Below, in pieces: positions 14,345 to 23,475 of a stretch of DNA of 30,140 nt; the first letter of the stretch is position 1; each line of letters opens with the position of its first letter. The notes under the pieces are model-generated. The model was not told the origin of the DNA, searched no databases, and was given only the letters and a program-made list of their open reading frames with translations. A program made the position numbers and the translations under genes. Source of the DNA: CAZKUN01 sp964555935 (lineage in GTDB: Bacteria > Armatimonadota > Zipacnadia > Zipacnadales > VGFC01); contig CAZKUN010000097.1 of NCBI GenBank assembly GCA_964555935.1, positions 1 through 30,140 on the forward strand, read 5' to 3'.

Positions 14345-16333
14345 TCAGTCCGGCACCAATTCGCACAGCGCCTCAATCTGAGCCTCGAGTTGGTTATCCG
14401 TAAACGCGCGCAACGTCATCGCGCCGCTGCGGCAAGTACCCGAGCACGCGCCGCAACCATGGCACAAGTTCTCGTTCACGTCCGCGACCATCCGCGTAAT
14501 GCGGGCCGCGCGGTCCTCGTATTCCACCATATCGATCGCGTCGTACGGGCAGGTGACGTAGCACGCCCGGCACCCGCTGCATAGATCCACGTCGCAGCGC
14601 GCGACGCTCGGCTCGCTGAGCAGCTTCTCTTTCGAGAAGATCCCCAGCACCTTCGAGGCCGTCGCGCCCGCCATCGCAACCGTGTCGGGAATATCCCGGG
14701 CGAACTGCGCCGCGCCCGCGACGAATATCCCGCTGCTCATCGTGTCCACCGGCGCGAGCTTCGGGTGCGCTTCGTTGAAGAAGCCGTCATTGTCGCAGCC
14801 GATTCCAAGAACCTGGCTCACCGCGTGCGCGTCCGCTCTCGGCTCCATGGCGGTTGCCAGAACCACCAGATCCGCGTCGATCTTCACTTGCCCGCCGCCG
14901 AGCGTGTCGACGCCGAACACGCGCACTTTGCCATCGACCTCGAACATCCGGCTGACGCGGCCACGGATGTATTGCGCGCCATACTTGCGCTGGGCGTCGC
15001 GGATGAACTCCTCGTAACCTTTGCCCGTGGCGCGGATGTCGATGTAGAAGATCGTCGCCTCGGCATCCGGCACGTGGTCCTTCAGCAGGATCGCGTGCTT
15101 GGCCGTGTACATGCAGCAGACCTTCGAGCAGTACGAGTAGCCGTGCTTATCATCGCGCGAACCCGCGCACTGGACGAACACGACCTTCTTCGCCTCTTCG
15201 CCGTCCGACGGGCGTAGGATCTTCCCGCCCGTTGGCCCCGAGAGGTTCAGCATCCGCTCGAACTGCAGCCCCGTCACCACATCCTGGATCTCGCCGGCGC
15301 CGTACTCGCCGTAGTCCGTGTAGTCCCAGGTGTCGAACCCCGTCGCAACCACGATCGCGCCGAAGGTCTCCTCCAGGATCTCGTCTTCCTGCTCGTAGTC
15401 CACGGCGTTCGCCGGGCAGATCTTCTGGCAGACGCCGCACTTGTCTTTCTGGAACTTGATGCAGTGCTCGCGGTCAATGACCGGAACGAGCGGAACGGCT
15501 TGGGGGAACGGCACGTAGATCGCCGTCCGCGGGCCAAGCTCCATGTCGTACTCGCTCGGAATCTTCTTCGCGGGGCACTTCTCCCAGCACGTCCCGCAAC
15601 CGGTACATGTCTCCGGATCGACCGACCGCGCCCGCTGGCGGATCTTGACCTCGAAGTTACCCACGAACCCGCCGACCTCTTCGACCTCCGAGTAAGTCAG
15701 CAGGCGGATGTTCGGGTGCTGAAACGCGTCCACCATCTTCGGCGTCAGGATGCACGCCGAGCAATCAAGCGTCGGGAAGGTCTTGTCGAACTGACTCATC
15801 CGGCCGCCGATTGACGGCGACTTCTCAACGACCGTCACCTCATAGCCGCCGTCCGCGATGTCGAGCGCCGCCTGGATGCCGGCGACGCCTCCGCCGACGA
15901 TCAGCGCGCGCTTGGTGATCGGCGCCTCCGACTGAAGCAGGGGCTCGTCGCGCGCCGACTTCGCGACCGCCATGGCCATAAGCTCGGTGGCCTTCTGAGT
16001 CGCGTTGTCCTTGTCCTTGTGCACGTACGAGCACTGTTCGCGAATGTTCGCCATGCTCGACATGTACTTGTTGAGCCCCGCGCGATCCGCGCAGCCCTCG
16101 AAGGTCTTCTGGTGCATCTGAGGCGTGCAAGCAGCCACGACAACGCGATCGAGGCCATGCTCCTTGATGGCGTCCTCGATCTTCTGCTGTCCGGCGCTCG
16201 AGCACATGTAGACATAGGTCTGCGCATCCGCCACATACGGCAGCTGGGCGGCCTGCTCGACGACCTTCTCGGTGTCTACCGTCTTCGCGATGTTGGTCCC
16301 GCACTGACAGACAAATACGCCAACTTTTGGCAT
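14345..16333 (-). CDS. hdrA: Heterodisulfide reductase subunit A (HdrA), flavin bifurcation subunit
   Basis: 662 residues from the ATG at 16333, with GAGGGG about 6 bases upstream; the longer ORF from 16399 adds only low-quality sequence. It is a full-length HdrA. The N-terminal domain has conserved Cys-Gln-Cys-Gly (9-12), Cys44 and Ala-Cys-Thr-Pro (68-71). The FAD domain has Gly-Gly-Gly-Val-Ala-Gly (147-152) and Cys-Ser-Ala-Cys (191-194). [4Fe-4S] motifs lie at 243-253 and 299-306. The C-terminal ferredoxin domain (about 590-640) has two further CxxCxxCxxxC sites. HdrA holds the flavin thought to split electrons between ferredoxin and HdrBC. A 130-bp gap with a repeated hairpin separates it from hdrB. 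Direction of bifurcation in this organism is inferred. Confidence 0.94.
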   Translation of the reverse strand: MPKVGVFVCQCGTNIAKTVDTEKVVEQAAQLPYVADAQTYVYMCSSAGQQKIEDAIKEHGLDRVVVAACTPQMHQKTFEGCADRAGLNKYMSSMANIREQCSYVHKDKDNATQKATELMAMAVAKSARDEPLLQSEAPITKRALIVGGGVAGIQAALDIADGGYEVTVVEKSPSIGGRMSQFDKTFPTLDCSACILTPKMVDAFQHPNIRLLTYSEVEEVGGFVGNFEVKIRQRARSVDPETCTGCGTCWEKCPAKKIPSEYDMELGPRTAIYVPFPQAVPLVPVIDREHCIKFQKDKCGVCQKICPANAVDYEQEDEILEETFGAIVVATGFDTWDYTDYGEYGAGEIQDVVTGLQFERMLNLSGPTGGKILRPSDGEEAKKVVFVQCAGSRDDKHGYSYCSKVCCMYTAKHAILLKDHVPDAEATIFYIDIRATGKGYEEFIRDAQRKYGAQYIRGRVSRMFEVDGKVRVFGVDTLGGGQVKIDADLVVLATAMEPRADAHAVSQVLGIGCDNDGFFNEAHPKLAPVDTMSSGIFVAGAAQFARDIPDTVAMAGATASKVLGIFSKEKLLSEPSVARCDVDLCSGCRACYVTCPYDAIDMVEYEDRAARITRMVADVNENLCHGCGACSGTCRSGAMTLRAFTDNQLEAQIEALCELVPD

Positions 16334-16413
16334 GGTGTCCCCTCTTCGGTGTGAGCTTCGGGCCTCCCCAAGGCCCGGGCCCTCCCTGTCTGTCCGCACA
16401 TCTCCCCTGAAGC

Positions 16414-16443
16414 CGCGTAGCGACGGGCTTCCAGCCCGTCGAT
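16414..16443. repeat. Dispersed 30-bp repeat, copy 1 (hairpin between hdrB and hdrA)
   Basis: The 30 bases are identical to 25199-25228. The core is a perfect 9-bp hairpin with a 3-nt loop (16422-16442). It begins about 22 bp beyond the hdrB stop codon and has the same orientation relative to the genes as the other copy. No T tract follows on the minus strand, so it is a repeat or mRNA-stability element rather than a standard terminator. Confidence 0.85.
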
Positions 16444-16463
16444 GGCTCCGGCGGGGATTCCCG

Positions 16464-17339
16464 CTAACCGCCGACCTTCGACGCCAACAACTCCGTCGCC
16501 GGCGTCATCAGCTTCTCGATCCCCAGCTTGTGCGGCAGCACACCAAGGGCGGTGCCCACGAGCTGAGTGAAGTAATAGACGGGCAGGTTGTACTCCGTGC
16601 CGCGCTCCGCGGCGGCCTGGGTCTGACGCCAGTCGAGGTTGCCTTGGCACAGCGGGCAGGCAACCACCACTGCCTCGGCGCCGGACGCGACCGCGTTGTC
16701 GAGAATATCCCCGACAAGCTTCCTCACCACGTCTACCCGGCCAAGCGCCAAAGCGCCGCCACAGCACTCGACCCGGTAGGACCAATCGATCGGCTCCGCG
16801 CCAATCGCCTCCATGAGATTATCCATGCTGCGCGGATTCTCATGATCGTCAAACTGCGCGACACCCGGCGGCCGGACAAGCAGGCAACCGTAATAGCAGG
16901 CAACCTTCAGCCCCCCGAGTGGCTTGACCACCTGATCCTTGATCCGGTCGATGCCATAGTCGCAGGTCACTGTCTCGAGCAACGAGCCGACGCGCATCTG
17001 CCCCGCCTCGTAGTCGACCTCCGCCTTCGCCAGCATCTTCCCTAGCCGCTCGGGCTCTTCGCCCAACTGGTAGTCGGCGAACTTGAGCCTTGCGAAGCAC
17101 GCCGCGCACGGCGCCGTCACGGCCTCGGCCTCGGTCTCCTTCGCCAGCGCGAGGTTCCGCGCGCCGAGAGCGACCGCCAGGTCATGATTCACGATGTGCG
17201 CTGAGCTTGCCCCACAACAGTTCCAGTCCGGCACCTCAACGAGTTCGATGCCCAGCGCCTCGCACATCGAGTGCGCGGACTGGTCGAACTCAATGGCCGT
17301 TCCGTCAAGACTGCATCCCGGATAGTAGGCAACTCGCAT
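16464..17339 (-). CDS. hdrB: Heterodisulfide reductase subunit B (HdrB), catalytic CCG subunit
   Basis: 291 residues. Two complete CCG domains are visible, each with the C-x(31-39)-CC-x(34-35)-CxxC pattern: Cys9, Cys41-42, Cys78/81 and Cys152, Cys192-193, Cys228/231. In archaeal HdrB these bind two unusual noncubane [4Fe-4S] clusters that cleave a disulfide. Both sets are intact here, so a real disulfide (or comparable) reductase activity is likely. The natural substrate is unknown; no DsrC or coenzyme M/B gene is in the window. The ATG at 17339 has GAGGG 9 bases upstream. The earlier ATG at 17384 overlaps hdrC and has its GGAG immediately adjacent, so it is less likely. Follows hdrC by 25 bp. 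Confidence 0.94.
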   Translation of the reverse strand: MRVAYYPGCSLDGTAIEFDQSAHSMCEALGIELVEVPDWNCCGASSAHIVNHDLAVALGARNLALAKETEAEAVTAPCAACFARLKFADYQLGEEPERLGKMLAKAEVDYEAGQMRVGSLLETVTCDYGIDRIKDQVVKPLGGLKVACYYGCLLVRPPGVAQFDDHENPRSMDNLMEAIGAEPIDWSYRVECCGGALALGRVDVVRKLVGDILDNAVASGAEAVVVACPLCQGNLDWRQTQAAAERGTEYNLPVYYFTQLVGTALGVLPHKLGIEKLMTPATELLASKVGG

Positions 17340-17364
17340 GCTCTGTGCCCTCACGCTGCTCTTG

Positions 17365-17946
17365 TCAGTGATCGTCGTCGTCATCTCCGCTCAACGCCGC
17401 CTCGAACAGCTTCGCCATCTGGTCGGCGTTGCGGATCTTGGCGAAGTGCCACGGCTTCAGTTTCTGCTTCCCAAATAACCGAATGCCAAGCCCGACGTCC
17501 TCGGTCAACTTCAGCGACTTCAGCTTGTACATTCCAATCAGCTCGTGCTCGTTGAGCCGACCGCAACGCTTGATGCAGTCGAGGAACGTGTCGTGGAAGA
17601 TCCGCATCGTCTTGACGTCCGGCGGCACGGGGTAATCTTCCTCGACAGCGATCCGTCGAAGCGCGTCCATGGTCTCCGCGACGCCCACGTCCATCGGGCA
17701 GCGGGCCGAGCACATCTCGCAAGACGCGCACACCCAAATCGTGTTTGCCTTTAGAGCGCGCTCTTTCTTGTTGAGCTGCACCATGCGCATCAGCTGCTGC
17801 GGGGGAATATCCATCTCAAATGCAACCGGGCACCCCGCTGTGCACTTGCCACAGTTGTAGCAGTGCTCCACGTGCTCATGGGCGATGTCAAGGACGCGCT
17901 CAAGGAGGGTGGGGGACTTTACGTCAGCGGCTTTGGTGTCAGCCAT
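17365..17946 (-). CDS. hdrC: Heterodisulfide reductase subunit C (HdrC), electron-transfer subunit
   Basis: 193 residues, soluble, two [4Fe-4S] sites: Cys29/32/35/39 (then Pro) and Cys73/76/79/83 (then Pro). This is the standard HdrC ferredoxin arrangement, which relays electrons between HdrA and HdrB. No transmembrane helices are present, so this is not the membrane-bound HdrDE form. The C-terminus ends in five Asp and a His. Start: ATG at 17946 with AAGGA 7 bases upstream; the longer ORF from 17997 adds unconserved residues. It lies 73 bp after nuoN in the same direction with no terminator between, so hdr is probably read through from nuo. Confidence 0.93.
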   Translation of the reverse strand: MADTKAADVKSPTLLERVLDIAHEHVEHCYNCGKCTAGCPVAFEMDIPPQQLMRMVQLNKKERALKANTIWVCASCEMCSARCPMDVGVAETMDALRRIAVEEDYPVPPDVKTMRIFHDTFLDCIKRCGRLNEHELIGMYKLKSLKLTEDVGLGIRLFGKQKLKPWHFAKIRNADQMAKLFEAALSGDDDDDH

Positions 17947-18019
17947 CCCTGTATCCTTTCTGTCCGCGTGCGGACAGTCGAACTCGGGCAGGCGCACCCG
18001 GCTTCCGCCGCCGTGGTCG

Positions 18020-19555
18020 CTAAGACAGTCCGCCTGGGAAAATCGATTCGCTCAGGAAACGGATCAATGGATTAGGCAATATGCCCAGCAGGAGCGTGCC
18101 GATGAGGGCGATGATAATCGCCGACTGCACTCCTGCGACAGCCTTGGGCGCAACGTCTTCCGTGTCCAAGTCCGATGCCGGCCGGAAGTACATCACCCGG
18201 ACGACGTTCATATAGTAATAAACGGCTATTACGCTGTTTATGACACCCACAATCGCCAGCCAGAGGAACGCTTTATTGTGGATGGCGATACTGAAGACGT
18301 AGAACTTGCCGACGAAACCAGCCATCGGCGGGATCCCCGCCAAGCTGAGCATGAAGATCGTCATTGCCAGCGCGAGGAACGGAGAGCGCGTTGCGAGCCC
18401 GCTGAAGCGTTCGATCGCCTCGGATCCTGTTGCCTGCTCGACAGCTATCGCCACCGCAAATGCCCCGATGTTCATGAAGAGATACGCGGCAAGGTAGAAC
18501 ATCACCGCGCGCATCCCGCCATGGGTCCCGATCGCGCCATCGGCCCCGGTGGAGTGCCAGTCCGCTCCCTGCCACGCGACGACGGCGATCAACAGATATC
18601 CCGCGTGCGCGACCGAACTGTATGCGAGCATGCGCTTGATGTTGGACTGGTGAAGCGCTGACCAGTTACCCATGAACATGGTCAGCGTGGCCAGAAACGC
18701 TACGACAAGCGGCCATTGCGAGTAGATCGCGTTGTCGCCGGTCATGAACAGCCGGGCGACAACAGCCAGGCCGGCGGCCTTCGGGCCAACGGAGAGAAAC
18801 GCCGTGACCGGAGTCGGCGCGCCTTCGTACGCGTCCGGCGCCCACCAGTGGAACGGTGCCATCGCGATCTTGAATCCAAGCCCGACAAGGATGAACAGCG
18901 CCGCAAGCGGCTGCAGGAGCGAGTTGCCCGTCAGTCCGGCCGCGAGTTGCTCACTGCCGCCGAACACCCCATACAGCTTCGTCGTCCCGGCGACGCCATA
19001 GAGCAGGCTCATGCCGTAGATCATCACGGCCGAAGCGGCCGCACCAAACAGGAAGTACTTCAGCGAAGCCTCGGCCGAGCGCGGCTGATCGCGGAAGAAG
19101 CCCGTCATGATGTATGAGATGATGCTGACCATCTCAATCGCGAGCAGAATGACGATGAGGTCGGACGCGCCGGCCATAAGACACAGGCCCAGGACGGCCC
19201 ACACGAGAAGCGCGAAGAACTCGCCGTATTCCTCAACGACGCGGCGCATGTACGAGGTGGAAATGAAGACCACCAGCACGCCAGTGGCCATGGCCAGCAG
19301 CTTAAAGAACACCGCGAAGTCGTCGACCGCGTACGAGCCCATCAGGATGGTCGTCGTGCCCTGGCCCCAGAGACTTGCCGCAACCGGCAGGCCTCCGATC
19401 AGACCAAGCGCCGCGACAATAGGAGCCGCGAGCGGCTGCTTGCGCTTCGCGAAAAGCGCCACGCCCAGCACGAGCACGCCTAGTATCGCCAGATAGATCT
19501 CTGGCGCGAACATGCTCAGGTCTTTAGTCGGATTCAGGACCACGTCCACGTTCAT
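18020..19555 (-). CDS. nuoN: Complex I subunit N (antiporter-like membrane subunit)
   Basis: 511 residues and about 14 predicted transmembrane helices. It is one of the three antiporter-like proton-pumping subunits of respiratory complex I. The key charged residues are visible: Glu in Leu-Ala-Ile-Glu-Met-Val-Ser (TM5) and Lys in Gly-Phe-Lys-Ile-Ala-Met-Ala-Pro-Phe-His (TM7). The family motif Trp-Ala-Pro-Asp-Ala-Tyr-Glu-Gly-Ala-Pro-Thr-Pro follows. It is 28 bp after nuoM and the last nuo gene; hdrC follows 73 bp later. Length is normal and nothing is missing. Confidence 0.96.
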   Translation of the reverse strand: MNVDVVLNPTKDLSMFAPEIYLAILGVLVLGVALFAKRKQPLAAPIVAALGLIGGLPVAASLWGQGTTTILMGSYAVDDFAVFFKLLAMATGVLVVFISTSYMRRVVEEYGEFFALLVWAVLGLCLMAGASDLIVILLAIEMVSIISYIMTGFFRDQPRSAEASLKYFLFGAAASAVMIYGMSLLYGVAGTTKLYGVFGGSEQLAAGLTGNSLLQPLAALFILVGLGFKIAMAPFHWWAPDAYEGAPTPVTAFLSVGPKAAGLAVVARLFMTGDNAIYSQWPLVVAFLATLTMFMGNWSALHQSNIKRMLAYSSVAHAGYLLIAVVAWQGADWHSTGADGAIGTHGGMRAVMFYLAAYLFMNIGAFAVAIAVEQATGSEAIERFSGLATRSPFLALAMTIFMLSLAGIPPMAGFVGKFYVFSIAIHNKAFLWLAIVGVINSVIAVYYYMNVVRVMYFRPASDLDTEDVAPKAVAGVQSAIIIALIGTLLLGILPNPLIRFLSESIFPGGLS

Positions 19556-19583
19556 ACAGACCTCAACGCCCCGTTCAGATAGG

Positions 19584-21125
19584 CTAACTTACGCTTGAAA
19601 GCAGGTACTCGACGATCCTCGTGATGGGGCCATCGATGACTTCCATCAGCGGCCTGGGACACAAGCCAATGACGAGCATCAGGATGCACAGCGGCACGAT
19701 CGCGACGATCTCGCCCCAGTCCATGTCCGGCAGGTCGTTCCACTTCTCTTTCAGCGGCCCCAGGAAGATCCGCTGGATCATCCACAGGAAGTACGCCGCC
19801 GTAATGATCACTCCGAATGCCGAGAGGCACGTGATCAGCGAGTATGAGCTGAACGCGCCCAGGAAGACGGCAAACTCAGCGATGAACCCGGCGAGCCCCG
19901 GCAGCCCTAGCGACGCGAAGCAGGCGAACATCATCAGGCCCGAATACAGCGGCATCTGCTTGGCGAGGCCGCCAAACTCGTTAATATCACGCGTGTGCGC
20001 CCGGTCGTAGACCACGCCCACAAGGAAGAAGAGCGCCCCCGTGATGATCCCGTGAACGACCATCTGCAGCACCGCGCCGTTGAGCGCGTATGCTCGCGTC
20101 GTAACCGTCGCCTCGAGATCCCCGAAGCCCGAGCCGGGCGCTGCCGCCGCGGCCGCGACGCCGAGCATCACGAAGCCCATGTGGTTAACCGAGGAATACG
20201 CGATCAGCTTCTTCAAGTCCGTTTGCGCCATCGCGCACAGCGCGCCGTAGATGATGCTGATGAGCGCCAGCACGGCGATGACATATGCGTATGTCATGCT
20301 CGCCTGCGGGAACATCGGCAGGTTGACCCGCAAGAACCCGTAAGTCCCGAGCTTCAGCAGCACGCCAGCCAGAATGACCGAGCCGGCCGTTGGCGCCTCG
20401 ACGTGAGCGTCGGGCAACCACGTGTGGAACGGCCAGAGCGGCACCTTGATCGCGAAGCCCAGAAAGAACGCCCAGAAGATGAGCCCCGCCGTAACCGGAC
20501 CGGCGCTGGCCAGCGGGTTCATCTGGATGATCTTCAGCATGTCGAACGTGCCGGTCGCGAAGTACAGCGCCAGGATCGCCAACAGCATGCACAAGCTGCC
20601 AAGCAGCGTGTACAGGAAGAACTTGATCGACGCGTACTCGCGACGAGGGCCGCCCCAGACACCGATCAGGAAGAACATCGGCACGAGGCCGATCTCCCAG
20701 AAGACATAGAACAGGAAGAAATCGAGCGACATAAACACGCCCAGCATGCCGCACTCGAGCAGCATGAACCAGGCCATGTATTCCTTAACGCGTTCGGTGA
20801 TCCGCAGCGAGTAGACGATGCACAAGAAGCTCAGCAGCGTCGTCAGCATGATCAGGGGCATCGACAGACCGTCAACGCCGACGTGGTAGCTGATACCAAA
20901 CTGCGGGATCCACTCAGCCTGGTAGTCGAGCACGAGCTTCGTGTCGCCCGGCCCGGGAATCGCCTGGCCAGAGAAGGCGACGTACGTCAGAACCGACCAG
21001 GCCATCACGGCGGCAGTGGTTGCCAGCGCGACGTACTGGATCTGCTTGACGTGCCTCTCCTTGTTGAGAAGCAGGATGGTGACTAGCCCGGCGAGGGGCA
21101 ACAGCAGAAGTACAGTTAGTATCAT
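19584..21125 (-). CDS. nuoM: Complex I subunit M (antiporter-like membrane subunit)
   Basis: 513 residues, about 14 transmembrane helices. Pumping residues are conserved: Glu144 in Phe-Trp-Glu-Ile-Gly-Leu-Val-Pro-Met, and Lys in Phe-Ala-Ile-Lys-Val-Pro-Leu-Trp-Pro-Phe-His. The latter is followed by Trp-Leu-Pro-Asp-Ala-His-Val-Glu-Ala-Pro-Thr. A small Ala/Gly-rich insert (five consecutive Ala then Pro-Gly-Ser-Gly-Phe-Gly, near 330) lies in a loop after Met-Gly-Phe-Val-Met-Leu-Gly. It lies 55 bp after nuoL and 28 bp before nuoN. Confidence 0.97.
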   Translation of the reverse strand: MILTVLLLLPLAGLVTILLLNKERHVKQIQYVALATTAAVMAWSVLTYVAFSGQAIPGPGDTKLVLDYQAEWIPQFGISYHVGVDGLSMPLIMLTTLLSFLCIVYSLRITERVKEYMAWFMLLECGMLGVFMSLDFFLFYVFWEIGLVPMFFLIGVWGGPRREYASIKFFLYTLLGSLCMLLAILALYFATGTFDMLKIIQMNPLASAGPVTAGLIFWAFFLGFAIKVPLWPFHTWLPDAHVEAPTAGSVILAGVLLKLGTYGFLRVNLPMFPQASMTYAYVIAVLALISIIYGALCAMAQTDLKKLIAYSSVNHMGFVMLGVAAAAAAPGSGFGDLEATVTTRAYALNGAVLQMVVHGIITGALFFLVGVVYDRAHTRDINEFGGLAKQMPLYSGLMMFACFASLGLPGLAGFIAEFAVFLGAFSSYSLITCLSAFGVIITAAYFLWMIQRIFLGPLKEKWNDLPDMDWGEIVAIVPLCILMLVIGLCPRPLMEVIDGPITRIVEYLLSSVS

Positions 21126-21180
21126 CGACGCACCTGTTTCAAGACGCTCGCCTTCCGCGCTCAGCCACGTGAGCCCGGGA

Positions 21181-23475
21181 CTATGGTGAGTACCCGGTCA
21201 TTACCACGACCGCCGCAGCGATCAGCGCCAACATTAGGGCTGAAAACGCGATGTAATGCTGAACTCGACCCGTCTGGAAAATCGTAACGATGCGGCCGGC
21301 CCAGTTCTGGATCCAGGCAACCAAGTTGACCGCGCCATCCACGACCTTGTTATCGAATATGCCGGTCCACGCCGTCAGCACCAGCCCGAAGAACCAACCC
21401 GTGCCGTTGACAATCCCGTCGACCACATACTTGTCGAACGTGCCGCAAGCATTGGCGAAGGCCATCAGGCCGCGCACGAACGTCGCGTTGTAGATCTCAT
21501 CGAAGTAGTACTTGTTGCGAAGCGTGGTATGGACCATCGCCAAGCCCGGCACCGACGCCTTCAGCTTGACGGGATCCACGACTTTCCAGCCCCAGATTAG
21601 CGCCGCGAAGAGCCACCCTAGCCCAGCCGCGAGGACCGACACCAGCAGTGGGATCGTTGCGAATTTGGCGCCCAGGAATGAGAAGTGAGAGATCGCCTTC
21701 GCCGCCTCCGGCAACGATGGCTCCACGGAGAATACGAACGTGTGGAACAGGCTGTGCCCGCCGCCGGCCGGAGGAATGCCGAGCCAGCCCAGGCCCACTG
21801 CGAAGATCGCCAAGACGATCAGCGGGATGGTCATCGACTTCGGGCTCTCGTGCGGATGAATGCTCTCATCCCGCGGGCGATCGCCCGCGAACGTCAGGAA
21901 CATCAACCGTCCCATGTACAGAGCCGTGCAAAACGCCGCGAACTCGCCAAGCCAAAACACCGGCTTATCGAAGGTGAACGCGGCGACCATGATCTCGTCC
22001 TTGCTCCAGAAACCGGAGAAGAACAACGGCACACCCGTCAGCGCCAGCGTTCCCATGAGGAACGTCCAGAACGTCACGGGCATCGATTTGCGCAGGCCGC
22101 CCATCTTCCACATGTCCTGCTCGCCGCCGCAGCCGTGGATCACGCTGCCCGAGCCGAGGAAGAGCAGGGCCTTGAAGAACGCGTGGGTCAGCAGGTGGAA
22201 TACGCCGGCCACCCAGCCGAAACAGGCGATCCCGAAGATCATGAAGCCGAGCTGACTGACCGTCGAGTAGGCGAGGACGCGCTTGATGTCGTTCTGCGCG
22301 ATCCCGATCGTGCCCGCCATCACGGCGGTGATGATCCCGACATACCTCACGAGTTCGATGCTCGTCATGCCACCGAGGATTGGGCACCCGATCTGCAGCA
22401 CGTGCTCGTTCGTGTAGATAACCGCGATCCGCGCCACCATATACACGCCCGCCGCGACCATCGTGGCGGCGTGGATGAGGGCGCTGACCGGAGTCGGACC
22501 CTCCATCGCGTCAGGCAGCCAGACATGGAGAGGGAACTGCGCGCTCTTGCCAATAGCCCCGGCAAACAGACACGCCCCCGCGATTGCCGCGGCGAGGATC
22601 GGGAACGCGCTAGCGTCGCCCACCATCCCCAGCGCCTCGGCGATATCCAGAGACGGGCAGTAGTAAAACACGATCATGATACCGACCAGGAAACCGAAGT
22701 CCCCGATGCGGTTCACGATGAAGGCCTTCTTGGCGGCGTCGGCCGCCGATGGTTTCTCGTACCAGAAGCCAATTAGCAGGTATGAACAGAGCCCCACAAG
22801 CTCCCAACCCGCAAACAGCAGCAGGAAGCTACTCGACAGGACCAGCAGCAGCATCGAGAAACAGAAGAGCGAGAGATATGCGAAGAAGCGGGAGTAGCGC
22901 GGATCGCCATGCATGTAGCCCATCGAGTAGATCTGAATCAACGTGGCGATGAGCGTGACCATCGCCAGCATGGCGGCGGTCAGGTTGTCGATGCGGATGC
23001 CAACCCGGAGTTTTCCGTCGAAGTCGCCCTTCGTCGGGATGTGTTTGGCGATGTGCCCGAAGACTTGCCACTCAACCAACTGCTCGTATGCGGCGGGACC
23101 CTTCTGTTGCTCTCCCGCCGGTTCTTCGTGGCCGGCTGATGCAGTCTCAGCCCCATGGTCGGCATCGTCGCCGTGAGAATCACCAGACTCATCCGCGGCG
23201 GCATGCCCACCCTCGGCCCCCTCCGCGCCGTGTCCGCTGCCGTGCAACACCTCGGGATGCGCCTTGTAGAAGTCAGCTGTCTGGGTGACGCGCGAGTAGA
23301 GCACGCCCCACGCGATCACGCAGGGAATCGCAATCCCCACGACGCCGATCAGCGCGACGCGATCGCCGAAGCGCTCGTGCCACTTCTTGCCCCAGCCAAT
23401 TAGGACCGCCGCCGCGATTAGGGGCAGCACCGGAATCAGCCAGGATAATCTCTCGAACAACACGGAGTCTACCAC
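21181..23475 (-). CDS. nuoL: Complex I subunit L (antiporter-like subunit with lateral helix), with His/Asp/Glu-rich insert
   Basis: 764 residues, longer than the usual 610-680. Conserved antiporter features are present: Glu in Ala-Gly-Trp-Glu-Leu-Val-Gly, Lys in Gly-Ala-Ile-Gly-Lys-Ser-Ala-Gln-Phe-Pro-Leu-His, and Trp-Leu-Pro-Asp-Ala-Met-Glu-Gly-Pro-Thr-Pro. The C-terminal region contains the long amphipathic lateral segment and a final transmembrane helix. The excess length is mainly a hydrophilic loop at about 73-125, between the second and third membrane segments, with seven His and many Asp/Glu/Gly. The GTG start at 23475 overlaps the nuoK stop by 7 bp, which indicates translational coupling. 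The loop is predicted to lie on the outside (periplasmic) face; metal binding is possible but unproven. Confidence 0.95.
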   Translation of the reverse strand: MVDSVLFERLSWLIPVLPLIAAAVLIGWGKKWHERFGDRVALIGVVGIAIPCVIAWGVLYSRVTQTADFYKAHPEVLHGSGHGAEGAEGGHAAADESGDSHGDDADHGAETASAGHEEPAGEQQKGPAAYEQLVEWQVFGHIAKHIPTKGDFDGKLRVGIRIDNLTAAMLAMVTLIATLIQIYSMGYMHGDPRYSRFFAYLSLFCFSMLLLVLSSSFLLLFAGWELVGLCSYLLIGFWYEKPSAADAAKKAFIVNRIGDFGFLVGIMIVFYYCPSLDIAEALGMVGDASAFPILAAAIAGACLFAGAIGKSAQFPLHVWLPDAMEGPTPVSALIHAATMVAAGVYMVARIAVIYTNEHVLQIGCPILGGMTSIELVRYVGIITAVMAGTIGIAQNDIKRVLAYSTVSQLGFMIFGIACFGWVAGVFHLLTHAFFKALLFLGSGSVIHGCGGEQDMWKMGGLRKSMPVTFWTFLMGTLALTGVPLFFSGFWSKDEIMVAAFTFDKPVFWLGEFAAFCTALYMGRLMFLTFAGDRPRDESIHPHESPKSMTIPLIVLAIFAVGLGWLGIPPAGGGHSLFHTFVFSVEPSLPEAAKAISHFSFLGAKFATIPLLVSVLAAGLGWLFAALIWGWKVVDPVKLKASVPGLAMVHTTLRNKYYFDEIYNATFVRGLMAFANACGTFDKYVVDGIVNGTGWFFGLVLTAWTGIFDNKVVDGAVNLVAWIQNWAGRIVTIFQTGRVQHYIAFSALMLALIAAAVVVMTGYSP

